DNA of 10,378 bases, taken from contig JAQVYD010000005.1 in the NCBI GenBank assembly GCA_028709105.1, positions 1 to 10,378 of the forward strand, in the 5' to 3' direction. This stretch comes from Clostridia bacterium. Lineage in GTDB: Bacteria; Bacillota; Peptococcia; DRI-13; DTU073. Made by a program: the position numbers and the translations under genes. Below are positions 1-6,498 of this stretch, piece after piece; the stretch's first letter is position 1; each line of letters starts with the position of its first letter. Under the pieces are notes generated by a model that was given only the letters and a program-made list of their open reading frames with translations, ran no database searches and was not told the origin of the DNA.

Positions 1-441
1 TATCCTGACTTCCTGCTTAGGGCTTGCCCCCTTGTGCTGCTGTTCTTCCAACAACTGTTCTTTAAGCCAAGCCCAATCTTTATCCTTATTCCCGGCATTA
101 ACCACCAGCCAGTATTTTTCTTCTGCCAGCTTATAAACCAATAAATCATCAATGATCCCGCCTGAAGGGTAACACATCAGACTATAGACGGCCTGCCCCA
201 CAGTCATCTTCGCCAGGTCATTGGTTAACAGCCGCTGTAAGAAAGCCAGAGAGCCTGGTCCGCTTATTTCCAACTCCCCCATATGCGAGACATCGAAAAG
301 ACCCGCCGCAGTGCGTACGGCATGATGCTCTTCAAGGATACTTTTGTATTGTACAGGCATTTCCCAACCGCCAAACTCCACCATTTTCGCACCTAATGCC
401 ACATGTTTTGGATAAAGGACGGTTCTTTTCCCTAACGACAT
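1..441 (-). CDS. gcvT: Aminomethyltransferase, glycine cleavage T protein (N-terminal part)
   Basis: T protein of the glycine cleavage system. It takes the aminomethyl group from lipoylated H protein, releases ammonia and passes the methylene group to tetrahydrofolate in the cytoplasm. The 147 visible residues carry the family's N-terminal signatures: an early FGGWEMPVQY stretch, the EEHHAVRTAAGLFDVSHMGE block, FLQRLLTNDLA, and YPSGGIIDDLLVYK followed by VVNAGNKDKDWAWL. The family is usually about 360 residues, so more than half lies beyond the left edge; nothing seen suggests damage. The ATG at 439-441 is preceded by a purine-rich ribosome site (GAGAGAGGTGAGG). A promoter lies at 530-558. 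In many Firmicutes gcvT leads an operon with gcvH and gcvPA/gcvPB, which cannot be checked here. Identity is near certain. Confidence 0.95.
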   Translation of the reverse strand, partial: MSLGKRTVLYPKHVALGAKMVEFGGWEMPVQYKSILEEHHAVRTAAGLFDVSHMGELEISGPGSLAFLQRLLTNDLAKMTVGQAVYSLMCYPSGGIIDDLLVYKLAEEKYWLVVNAGNKDKDWAWLKEQLLEEQQHKGASPKQEVRI

Positions 442-529
442 CACCCTCACCTCTCTCCAGATTATCGTTTTCCTGGCCCCAATAAGAATAGACAGGAAAA
501 AACAGTAATTATCTATAGTAAGCAAATAT

Positions 530-558
530 ATAATATAGTAACTTTTGGTCTTTGGCAA
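530..558 (-). promoter_or_regulatory. Sigma-A-type promoter for gcvT
   Basis: Read on the minus strand, TTGCCA (553-558) and TATTAT (530-535) are separated by exactly 17 bp, each matching the sigma-A consensus at five of six positions. The start would fall near 523, giving a leader of about 80 nt. That is too short for a tandem glycine riboswitch and has none of its conserved blocks. The leader can form one weak stem (467-475 with 493-503) without a T run. The -35 box overlaps the ribosome site of the divergent gene at 571. Confidence 0.65.
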
Positions 559-570
559 GGAGCAGACATT

Positions 571-1572
571 ATGAAACAAAAAATATTAAATAGAATTTTT
601 CTTTTTCTTCTTTTCTTCCTTACTTGGCTAGATGTAACAAAATTTCTGACAATCTCTGTCAGTAAAATTGGTGAATCTATCCCGATTTTTCCTCTAATTC
701 AAATTAACCTTCTCCAAGCTAAAAATGAAAAATTAGTCCGCGATGCCGTACAAGAAACAAGCAAAATGCTCCTACATTATTTTGTACCACAACTTGCTCA
801 CGAACCATGGCAACCCAACTTTATTTTCGCAGACTTATTAGCGGATCATGAACCGGAAATAGTCTTTACCTTATCCCGACCTCCGGACAGAGCGATTTTA
901 GTTCTTTTGCAAAAAAAGGATAACCATTATTTTATTGTTTTTTTTCAAGATCATCTCTTCCCCCTCACCAAACTAGAAGTCCTTCCCGTAAAAAATGAGC
1001 AAAGTTTTCTGGTAACCAGTGAAGACCAGGAAAAACAATGGGGTGCTTTAGGCAGCTCAACCCTCGTTAAGCTATGGAGATGGGAGGAAAATAGCCTCCG
1101 CGAAACATTCGCTGAAAAAACATCCTGGGAAATTAATTGGCAAAGCACTTGGCAAAACCCTGCTTCTAAACTGCCCCAATGGTATAACCTCAAACAAAAC
1201 TTCACGATTACCTACCACCAAGAAAATGAAAAAATCATCATCAAAACAAAGGGACAGCAACAATTCTCAGAAGCTCCCGTTAAAAACACAGCTTTTCCGG
1301 CACCCTATGACTTCCCTTCTCCTTTCACCCTTCTTAAAGCACGGGATGTTTTTCAAGAATATTATTGGGACAATAACTGGCAAAAATTCATTCTTAAAAC
1401 TTGTCTCTACTACCCACCGGAAGAAAACACACCCGCAGAGATTGCCGTACTGCAAGACCTGGATCAACACTTAGAATCTTTAGCTTTTGGAGAACAACAG
1501 CAATACCAGGTCATCAATAAAAAAGGAGAAACTTTCCCTCTACCTAAAAACAGCTTAATTAATGTGCCCTAA
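571..1572 (+). CDS. Predicted exported or membrane-anchored protein of unknown function
   Basis: I do not recognise this 333-residue protein. The N-terminus has basic residues (KQK, R) followed by a strongly hydrophobic run at about residues 8-23, which fits an uncleaved signal anchor or a signal peptide. There is no lipobox cysteine, and only one cysteine in the whole protein. The rest is soluble, rich in tryptophan, tyrosine and phenylalanine, with many alternating short polar and hydrophobic stretches that suggest beta structure (for example IVFTLS, HYFIVFF, FTITYH, KIIIKTKG). This would fit an extracytoplasmic beta-sheet domain. The ATG at 571 has an AAGGAG ribosome site 8 nt upstream. 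It is the only plus-strand gene here, divergent from gcvT and convergent with the flavoprotein gene, whose last 18 bp it overlaps. No partner is suggested by context. Reality as a gene is likely from length, ribosome site and N-terminus; function is open. Confidence 0.8.
   Translation: MKQKILNRIFLFLLFFLTWLDVTKFLTISVSKIGESIPIFPLIQINLLQAKNEKLVRDAVQETSKMLLHYFVPQLAHEPWQPNFIFADLLADHEPEIVFTLSRPPDRAILVLLQKKDNHYFIVFFQDHLFPLTKLEVLPVKNEQSFLVTSEDQEKQWGALGSSTLVKLWRWEENSLRETFAEKTSWEINWQSTWQNPASKLPQWYNLKQNFTITYHQENEKIIIKTKGQQQFSEAPVKNTAFPAPYDFPSPFTLLKARDVFQEYYWDNNWQKFILKTCLYYPPEENTPAEIAVLQDLDQHLESLAFGEQQQYQVINKKGETFPLPKNSLINVP
1519..1539 (-). terminator. Possible weak intrinsic terminator after the ileS-baiN unit
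   Basis: On the minus strand, 16 nt past the flavoprotein stop, AGGGAA pairs with TTCTCCT (one bulged T, 3-nt loop) and runs straight into six T residues. The stem is only six pairs, so it is weak. It lies inside the 3' coding end of the convergent plus-strand gene. No better terminator was seen for this unit. Confidence 0.35.
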
Positions 1573-2814
1573 AACTACTTGTGCCGCATTTTCCCCGGCT
1601 AAATAACCGGTGGAAAAAGCTGCTTGCAAATTAAAGCCCCCGGTAACACCATCAAGATCTAAAACTTCCCCGGCAAAATATAACCCTTTAATTAATTTAG
1701 ACTCCATTGTGCCGGCCTCAACCTCCCGCAAAGAAACACCTCCGGCCGTAATAATAGCCTCAGCCAAAGAGCGTGGTCCCGAAACAGTCATGCTTAATCC
1801 TCTTAAAGTCTGTACCAAATTTCTCCGTTCCTCTTTCGTAATTTGATGCACAAACTTAGTGGCAGAAACTGCACTCAACTCTATCACGATCGGAATTAAA
1901 CGCTGCGGTAAAAGGTCATCTAAAGCATTTTGTAATTGTCTGCGCTGATACTTTTGAAAATCCCGTTGTAATCTTTGCTCTAATTTTTTCTCATCTAAAG
2001 CCGGCTTAAGATTTATAAGCAAAGACAAACCCTGCTGTGCTCCCTTTTCTACGACTAAATGACTCAGAGTAAGGATTACCGGACCAGATACGCCAAAATG
2101 CGTAAAAAGCATTTCTCCAAATTCTTTTCCCAAAACCTTTTCACCCTGTAAAAGTGCAACCTCTACATTTTTCAAAGCTAAACCCTGTAATTCCTTAACC
2201 CAAGAGTCCGGAATATTGAGAGGAACTAAAGCCGGTCTAGGTGTAATGACCGTATGCCCTAATTCTGCAGCCCATTTATAACCATCACCGGTAGAACCGG
2301 TAGCAGCATAAGACTTTCCTCCTGTAGCTACAATCACGGCCTGACACCTTCTGATTCCTTGGGAAGTTTGGACACCTTTAACCCGACCTTCTTTTACTAA
2401 TATTGCCAGTACGTTCTCTTCCGTCTTTATTTCCACTTTACTCTGCCGGACATACCTAAGTAAAGCCTTAACTACATCTGCGGCCTGGTCGGAAACAGGA
2501 AAAACTCTTCCTCCTCTTTCCACTTTTAACTCAATACCATATTTTTGCAATAAAGCGTTCAGATCATGATTAAAGAAACGATGAAAAGCACGATAAAGAA
2601 AACGCCCCTTACCATGATAATTATCGATAAAAGTATCTAGATCGCCATTATTGGTAACATTACACCGTCCTTTACCTGTAAGCAGTAATTTCCGGCCCAA
2701 GTTTTTGTTTTTTTCCAAGAGGAGCACCGGCACACCTAATTCGCCAGCTCTACCTGCTGCCAGCAAACCGGCAGCACCTCCGCCAATAATAACCACAGGC
2801 AAACCAGACGGCAT
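1555..2814 (-). CDS. NAD(P)/FAD-dependent flavoprotein, BaiN/HI0933 (YhiN) family
   Basis: FAD-binding oxidoreductase of 419 residues, the usual length for the family. The dinucleotide-binding loop GGGAAG is at residues 11-16 with the ribose-binding acidic residue at E34. The family signature GRKLLLTGKGRCNVTN follows at 40-55. Further on are the ATGGKSYAATGSTGDG block and the C-terminal FAD-closing stretch AGEVLDLDGVTGGFNLQAAF. One member, BaiN of Clostridium scindens, has been linked to reduction of bile-acid intermediates. Most members are widespread proteins of unknown substrate, so no bile-acid role is inferred. The ATG at 2812-2814 has a run AGGGGGG 8 nt upstream. The gene lies 20 bp after ileS and is probably cotranscribed with it, so it may share the T-box control. 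Its end overlaps the convergent gene by 18 bp. Confidence 0.9.
   Translation of the reverse strand: MPSGLPVVIIGGGAAGLLAAGRAGELGVPVLLLEKNKNLGRKLLLTGKGRCNVTNNGDLDTFIDNYHGKGRFLYRAFHRFFNHDLNALLQKYGIELKVERGGRVFPVSDQAADVVKALLRYVRQSKVEIKTEENVLAILVKEGRVKGVQTSQGIRRCQAVIVATGGKSYAATGSTGDGYKWAAELGHTVITPRPALVPLNIPDSWVKELQGLALKNVEVALLQGEKVLGKEFGEMLFTHFGVSGPVILTLSHLVVEKGAQQGLSLLINLKPALDEKKLEQRLQRDFQKYQRRQLQNALDDLLPQRLIPIVIELSAVSATKFVHQITKEERRNLVQTLRGLSMTVSGPRSLAEAIITAGGVSLREVEAGTMESKLIKGLYFAGEVLDLDGVTGGFNLQAAFSTGYLAGENAAQVVLGHIN
1589..1617. other. Strong imperfect hairpin in the 3' end of the flavoprotein gene
   Basis: TTTTCC plus CCGG (1589-1598) can pair with CCGG, a bulged T, and GGAAAA (1607-1617), giving ten pairs around an 8-nt loop. 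It starts 17 nt after the stop of the plus-strand gene, where a terminator might be expected. Neither strand has a T run after it, so it is not a standard intrinsic terminator. It also encodes part of the conserved flavoprotein C-terminus, so the pairing could be incidental. Confidence 0.3.
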
Positions 2815-2834
2815 TTTTTAGTCCCCCCTGTAAA

Positions 2835-5624
2835 TTACTTAATCTCTTCGACAACAGCAGCACAGCGTTTACACAAAGTCGGATGCGCTTCGTTTTCACC
2901 TGTTGTTTCTGAATAAATCCAACACCGTTCACACTTTTCACCAGGTGCTTTTTCTACCACAACAGCTAAACCGGTCAATTCCTCACTGGTAAAAGCCTCT
3001 TCCGGAAGATAATCAGCTTGCTGCAAAACCACACTTGAGGTAATAAAGAGTGTAGCTAATTCCTCTTTTAAACTAAAAAGAAAATCATACCATTCTGCAG
3101 AGGCATAAAGCTTAACTTGAGCATCGAGAGCGTGCCCAATCACTTTATTCCGGCGTGCTTCTTCCAAAGGTTTGGCAACAAACTCTCTTACGGCAAGGAT
3201 TTTATCCCATTTCTCTTCTAGTTCAGCATCCAAATAGCGTTCTGTAAAAACAGGCCATGTCGCCAGCTGAACCGTACTTGCTTCTTCATTATGAGGTAAA
3301 TACTGCCAAATTTCTTCTGTCGTAAAAGCTAAAATAGGTGTAAGCATTTTTACAAGTGCTAAAATGATCTCATACATTACCGTCTGAGCACTTTTTCTTT
3401 CTACGGAATCTGCCCCGGAGGTATAAAGCCTATCCTTGACTACATCTAAATAAAAAGCACTCATCTCTACAGCACAAAAATTATGGATATGATGATGCAC
3501 CGTATGGAATTCATAGTTCTGATAAGCCTCAGTAACCTTATTAATTAACTGATGCAGCTTCAATAAAGCCCATTGATCAATCTCCAGCAAGTTTTCATAC
3601 GGTACCTTATCTTTGGTTGGTTCAAAGTCATAAAGATTACCTAATAAATAACGACAAGTGTTACGGATTTTGCGATAGGCCTCGGAGATTTGTTTTAAAA
3701 TACCGGGAGAAATAGCAACATCATGGCGATAATCTGCCGAAGAAACCCATAAACGAAGAATATCGGCACCCATTTTTTCAATGACTTCTAAAGGATCAAC
3801 CCCATTACCAAGGGACTTAGACATCTTCCGCCCCTGATCATCTACCAAAAAACCGTGCGTCAGTACAGCTTTATAAGGAGCTAACCCCCGCACCGCCACA
3901 GAAACAGAGAGAGACGAATTAAACCAACCGCGATGCTGGTCACTTCCTTCCAGATAAAGGTCGGCGGGCCAGCTTAATTCCGGTCTCGCTTCCAAAACCC
4001 CCAAATGCGTAGTCCCGGAATCAAACCACACATCCATAATATCTTTTTCTTTACGGAACTTTTTACTGCCACACTGGGAACAAGTTGTTCCGGCCGGCAG
4101 AAGATCTGCCGCTTCCCGCCTCCACCAAATATCGGAACCATACTGAGCAACAAGCTCTTGTAAATAGGCGATTATTTCCTCAGTAATAATCGCCTGATTA
4201 CATTCCTCACAATAAAAGATCGGAATAGGCACACCCCAAGTACGCTGACGAGAAATACACCAGTCACCACGGTCAGCCACCATATTATGGATTCTCTCTT
4301 CTCCCCAAGCAGGAATCCATTGCACCTGTTTAATCGCCTCCAACGCTTCTTTACGAAAACCATCAATAGAAGCAAACCATTGCTCTGTAGCCCTAAACAT
4401 AATCGGATTTTTACAACGCCAACAATGAGGATACTGATGTTGAATAAAAATCATCGAGATTAAGGCCCCTTGTTCCTCCAGCGCCTTAATCACAGTCTTG
4501 TTTCCTTCTTCGATAAAGATACCAGCGAATTGACCGGCTTCCGCTGTGAATTTGCCCTGGTCATCTACAGGGGAAAGTATCTCTAAACCGTACTTTTTAC
4601 CGACTTCAAAGTCTTCTAAACCATGACCGGGAGCCGTATGCACACAGCCCGTACCCTGTTCTGTAGTAACATGATCACCGAGAATAACGACAGAATCTCT
4701 GGCATAAAGAGGATGTTGACAAACAATTCCTTCCAGTTCCTCTCCCCGGAAAGTCTTTTCTACTGTATATTCCGGCTTCCCCAAGACTTCCAGAAAAGAA
4801 TCCCGTAATTCCTGTACTACTACATATTTTTCTTTTCCAACAACCAAAAGATTATATTCTAAATCAGGGTGGAGACAAATAGCTAAGTTAGCAGGAATCG
4901 TCCACGGAGTCGTTGTCCAGATAACAAAGAAAGTGTTTCCCGTTTCCAATAAACCTTTCCCTTCAGAAACTGCGAATTTAACATAAATAGAAGCAGACCT
5001 TTTTTCCTCATATTCTATTTCCGCCTCAGCTAAAGCTGTTTCACAATGCGGACACCAATAAACAGGTTTAAGCCCTTTGTAAATATAGCCCTTTTTCGCC
5101 ATATCCCCAAAAACACCTATTTGTACAGCTTCAAATTTAGGTTCTAAAGTAACATAAGGATGATCCCAGTCACCACGTACTCCTAACCGCTTAAACTGCT
5201 CCTTCTGAATATCAACATATTTCAAAGCATATTCGCGGCAACATTTTCTAAACTCAACCGGATCTTGAGCATGACGGTTTAGACCTAAAGTCTTTATCGC
5301 TTGTTGTTCAATCGGCAAACCATGTGTATCCCAACCGGGAACATAAGGGACATCATATCCTGTCATACTATGAAATTTGATGATCATATCTTTGAGAACC
5401 TTATTTAAGGCATGACCCATATGAATATCACCATTAGCATAAGGCGGCCCGTCATGCAGGTTAAATTGAGGCTTGCCTTTCGTTTTTTCCTGGATGACCT
5501 TGTATAAATCCATTTCCCCCCATTTTGCTAAGATTTCTGGCTCTTTTTGGGTCAGATTACCTCTCATCGGGAAATCTGTTTGTGGTAAATTTAATGATTC
5601 ATTATACTTCTTTTCTTTAGACAT
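2835..5624 (-). CDS. ileS: Isoleucyl-tRNA synthetase, bacterial type with zinc site
   Basis: Class I synthetase that charges tRNA-Ile and edits mischarged valine. The 929-residue length is full size. The HIGH-type motif is HMGH at residues 68-71 after GPPYANGDI, and KMSKS is at 600-604. The editing domain shows the WTTTPWTIPANLA stretch and GTGCVHTAPGHGLED. One CxxC pair lies at C472/C475 and another at C515/C518, in the region just before the DIMDVWFDSG block. A C-terminal zinc knuckle uses C898, C901, C918 and C921. HMGH with KMSKS indicates the ordinary mupirocin-sensitive bacterial class rather than the eukaryote-like resistant class; that is inferred from motifs. The ATG at 5622-5624 has a CAGAGGTG ribosome site at 5633-5640. 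Expression is controlled by the promoter and T-box upstream; the flavoprotein gene follows 20 bp later. Confidence 0.98.
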   Translation of the reverse strand: MSKEKKYNESLNLPQTDFPMRGNLTQKEPEILAKWGEMDLYKVIQEKTKGKPQFNLHDGPPYANGDIHMGHALNKVLKDMIIKFHSMTGYDVPYVPGWDTHGLPIEQQAIKTLGLNRHAQDPVEFRKCCREYALKYVDIQKEQFKRLGVRGDWDHPYVTLEPKFEAVQIGVFGDMAKKGYIYKGLKPVYWCPHCETALAEAEIEYEEKRSASIYVKFAVSEGKGLLETGNTFFVIWTTTPWTIPANLAICLHPDLEYNLLVVGKEKYVVVQELRDSFLEVLGKPEYTVEKTFRGEELEGIVCQHPLYARDSVVILGDHVTTEQGTGCVHTAPGHGLEDFEVGKKYGLEILSPVDDQGKFTAEAGQFAGIFIEEGNKTVIKALEEQGALISMIFIQHQYPHCWRCKNPIMFRATEQWFASIDGFRKEALEAIKQVQWIPAWGEERIHNMVADRGDWCISRQRTWGVPIPIFYCEECNQAIITEEIIAYLQELVAQYGSDIWWRREAADLLPAGTTCSQCGSKKFRKEKDIMDVWFDSGTTHLGVLEARPELSWPADLYLEGSDQHRGWFNSSLSVSVAVRGLAPYKAVLTHGFLVDDQGRKMSKSLGNGVDPLEVIEKMGADILRLWVSSADYRHDVAISPGILKQISEAYRKIRNTCRYLLGNLYDFEPTKDKVPYENLLEIDQWALLKLHQLINKVTEAYQNYEFHTVHHHIHNFCAVEMSAFYLDVVKDRLYTSGADSVERKSAQTVMYEIILALVKMLTPILAFTTEEIWQYLPHNEEASTVQLATWPVFTERYLDAELEEKWDKILAVREFVAKPLEEARRNKVIGHALDAQVKLYASAEWYDFLFSLKEELATLFITSSVVLQQADYLPEEAFTSEELTGLAVVVEKAPGEKCERCWIYSETTGENEAHPTLCKRCAAVVEEIK

Positions 5625-5677
5625 CTACTTTTCACCTCTGCAAAATAATCTTAAAGATAATGTTTATTTGATAAAAT

Positions 5678-5709
5678 AAAAAACTCCCATCCCCGTAAAG
5701 GGACGAGAG
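5678..5709 (-). terminator. Leader terminator of the ileS T-box
   Basis: In the sense direction CTCTCGTCCC (5700-5709) pairs over ten positions, two of them G-T, with GGGATGGGAG (5684-5693) around a 6-nt loop, followed by six T residues at 5678-5683. Formation ends transcription before ileS. The T-box antiterminator uses the same CCC segment, so the two structures exclude each other. Confidence 0.9.
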
Positions 5710-5903
5710 TCGTTTCCCGTGGTACCACCCTATTAGCAGTAATGCTCAACTACTGCTACTTTGCAACCCTTTAACGGAGGTTATCCGGTAAAACCTACTT
5801 CCTTCAGTTTTACTGCTCCAGAGTGATCCTATCTTGATTTTCCTGCTTGCCTTTCACCTATTTACAAGCTCGCTATAAGTTACTAATCAAAATACGTCTC
5901 TTT
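5684..5903 (-). promoter_or_regulatory. T-box leader, isoleucine-specific
   Basis: Uncharged tRNA-Ile should bind this leader and allow transcription into ileS. The hallmark T-box sequence AGGGTGGTACCACGGG lies near 5715-5730. Its AGGG can pair with CCCT (near 5699-5702) in the antiterminator, leaving TGGT to bind the tRNA acceptor end. Stem I can be drawn with a base helix AGAG (5898-5901) with CTCT (5820-5823), then TTGATT with AATCAA, then GCTTG with CAAGC around a GGTGAAAGG loop. The specifier codon is ATC (5825-5827), followed by the usual A next to the base helix, which matches isoleucine. The downstream CTGGAGC and AAGTAGG elements and a GCAGTA/TACTGC hairpin (5736-5756) are also present. 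Stem I looks shorter than many. Exact ends are estimates. Confidence 0.93.
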
Positions 5904-5951
5904 CATCACATTAATTTTCTTTTTCATTATGAATTATGCATTGTTTTCATT

Positions 5952-5981
5952 AGTATATGCTATCAAAACGATGTTTGTCAA
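5952..5981 (-). promoter_or_regulatory. Sigma-A promoter for ileS
   Basis: Minus-strand TTGACA (5976-5981) and TATACT (5952-5957) are separated by 18 bp; the -35 is perfect and the -10 differs at one position. Transcription should start near 5945, about 40 nt before T-box Stem I and about 320 nt before the ileS ATG. It shows that ileS has its own promoter even though the divIVA cluster points the same way. Confidence 0.85.
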
Positions 5982-6000
5982 ATTTGCTTTCTGCTAGTGA

Positions 6001-6186
6001 AACAAAGTATTTACCTAAAGAACTCCATTAAAGCCATTGTTCAGAAGAACGAACGGAGCCGATGTGGTGAGGGCGTCTACCCTAAGTGGGGATGGGGGAC
6101 CCCACATTATCATGCATAGCCTGAACCCGAGGAGAAGTGAGTTCGATTCCTTTTAGCTTTAGGAGTTAATTAGGTAATACTTTGTT
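6001..6186. ncRNA. Putative structured RNA or small palindromic element of unknown family
   Basis: No protein gene is supported here. The ends are inverted repeats: 6001-6010 pairs perfectly with 6177-6186 and 6012-6018 with 6170-6176, with one bulged T. The pairing continues inward: AACTCC (6021-6026) with GGAGTT (6162-6167), and TAAAGC (6029-6034) with GCTTTA (6156-6161). That is 29 pairs interrupted only by a 1-nt bulge, a 2x2 loop and a 2-nt bulge. The enclosed core (about 6042-6145) is clearly richer in G and C than its surroundings. It holds further possible stems: GTTCAG with CTGAAC (6039-6044, 6121-6126), ATGTGG with CCACAT (6062-6067, 6102-6107), and AGGG with CCCT (6070-6073, 6080-6083). 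Loops are purine-rich when read on the plus strand, which favours that strand as the RNA; this is inference. No clear promoter or T run was found on either strand. It could be a stand-alone RNA (even a 6S-like rod), a transcript-end structure for the divIVA cluster, or a MITE-like mobile element. I could not match it to a known family. Confidence 0.45.
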
Positions 6187-6198
6187 GATGTATGTGCA

Positions 6199-6498
6199 TT
6201 ATGCATTATTTTTCAAGCACTGTTGAAACTCCTCCGAAGTAAGTCCCTCAATTTCGATGACCTTATTCCTACTCTTTAAACCGGCGACAACCTTCACTTG
6301 CCTCCGCGAGATCTGTAAACAAGCTGCTAAAAACTTAAGACAAGCCTCATTGGCCTCACCGTCAACAGGAGGCGCAGTAAGCCTGATTTTCAAAGAATCT
6401 CCTTGCCATCCGCTGATTTCGTTACGGCTAGCCCTCGGCTGTACTTTAATTTTAAACCTTATTCCTTTGGAGATCTCCTGCACTATAACCGCAGACAC
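6199..6498 (-). CDS. DUF167 (YggU-like) protein
   Basis: Small 99-residue protein of the DUF167 family, whose structure is known from YggU-type proteins but whose function is not. Visible family motifs are VQPRASRNEI at residues 19-28, APPVDGEAN at 42-50 and VAGLKSRNKVIEI at 71-83. The start is GTG at 6496-6498, supported by AGGGAG at 6509-6514. A second GTG five codons in has no ribosome site. The start lies 47 nt inside the divIVA gene in another frame, so translation is probably coupled. It is the last gene of the cluster. Its final residues NNA and its stop sit in an AT-rich repeat next to the palindromic element, so the natural C-terminus may have been altered slightly. Confidence 0.88.
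   Translation of the reverse strand: MSAVIVQEISKGIRFKIKVQPRASRNEISGWQGDSLKIRLTAPPVDGEANEACLKFLAACLQISRRQVKVVAGLKSRNKVIEIEGLTSEEFQQCLKNNA

Larger units (their letters stand above)
5933..6207. repeat. Short direct repeat flanking the promoter and palindromic element
   Basis: The 10-mer ATTATGCATT occurs at 5933-5942 and again at 6198-6207, in the same orientation. The right copy contains the stop codon of the yggU-like gene. In an AT-rich genome a 10-mer pair with an internal ATGCAT palindrome may be chance, or may be the border of an insertion. Confidence 0.3.

Noticed and set aside
448..465. Glycine-riboswitch-like CTGGAGAGA before gcvT
   Set aside because: It is part of the purine-rich ribosome site; the leader is about 80 nt and lacks the other conserved blocks and any second aptamer.
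5847..6119. A 90-codon plus-strand reading frame over the T-box, promoter and element
   Set aside because: It has no ribosome site, no family resemblance, odd composition, and runs antisense to the T-box and ileS promoter.
6130..6155. A tRNA-like T-loop sequence (GTTCGATTCC) inside the palindromic element
   Set aside because: No acceptor stem, D arm or anticodon arm can be fitted around it, and the flanks pair into the long outer helix instead.
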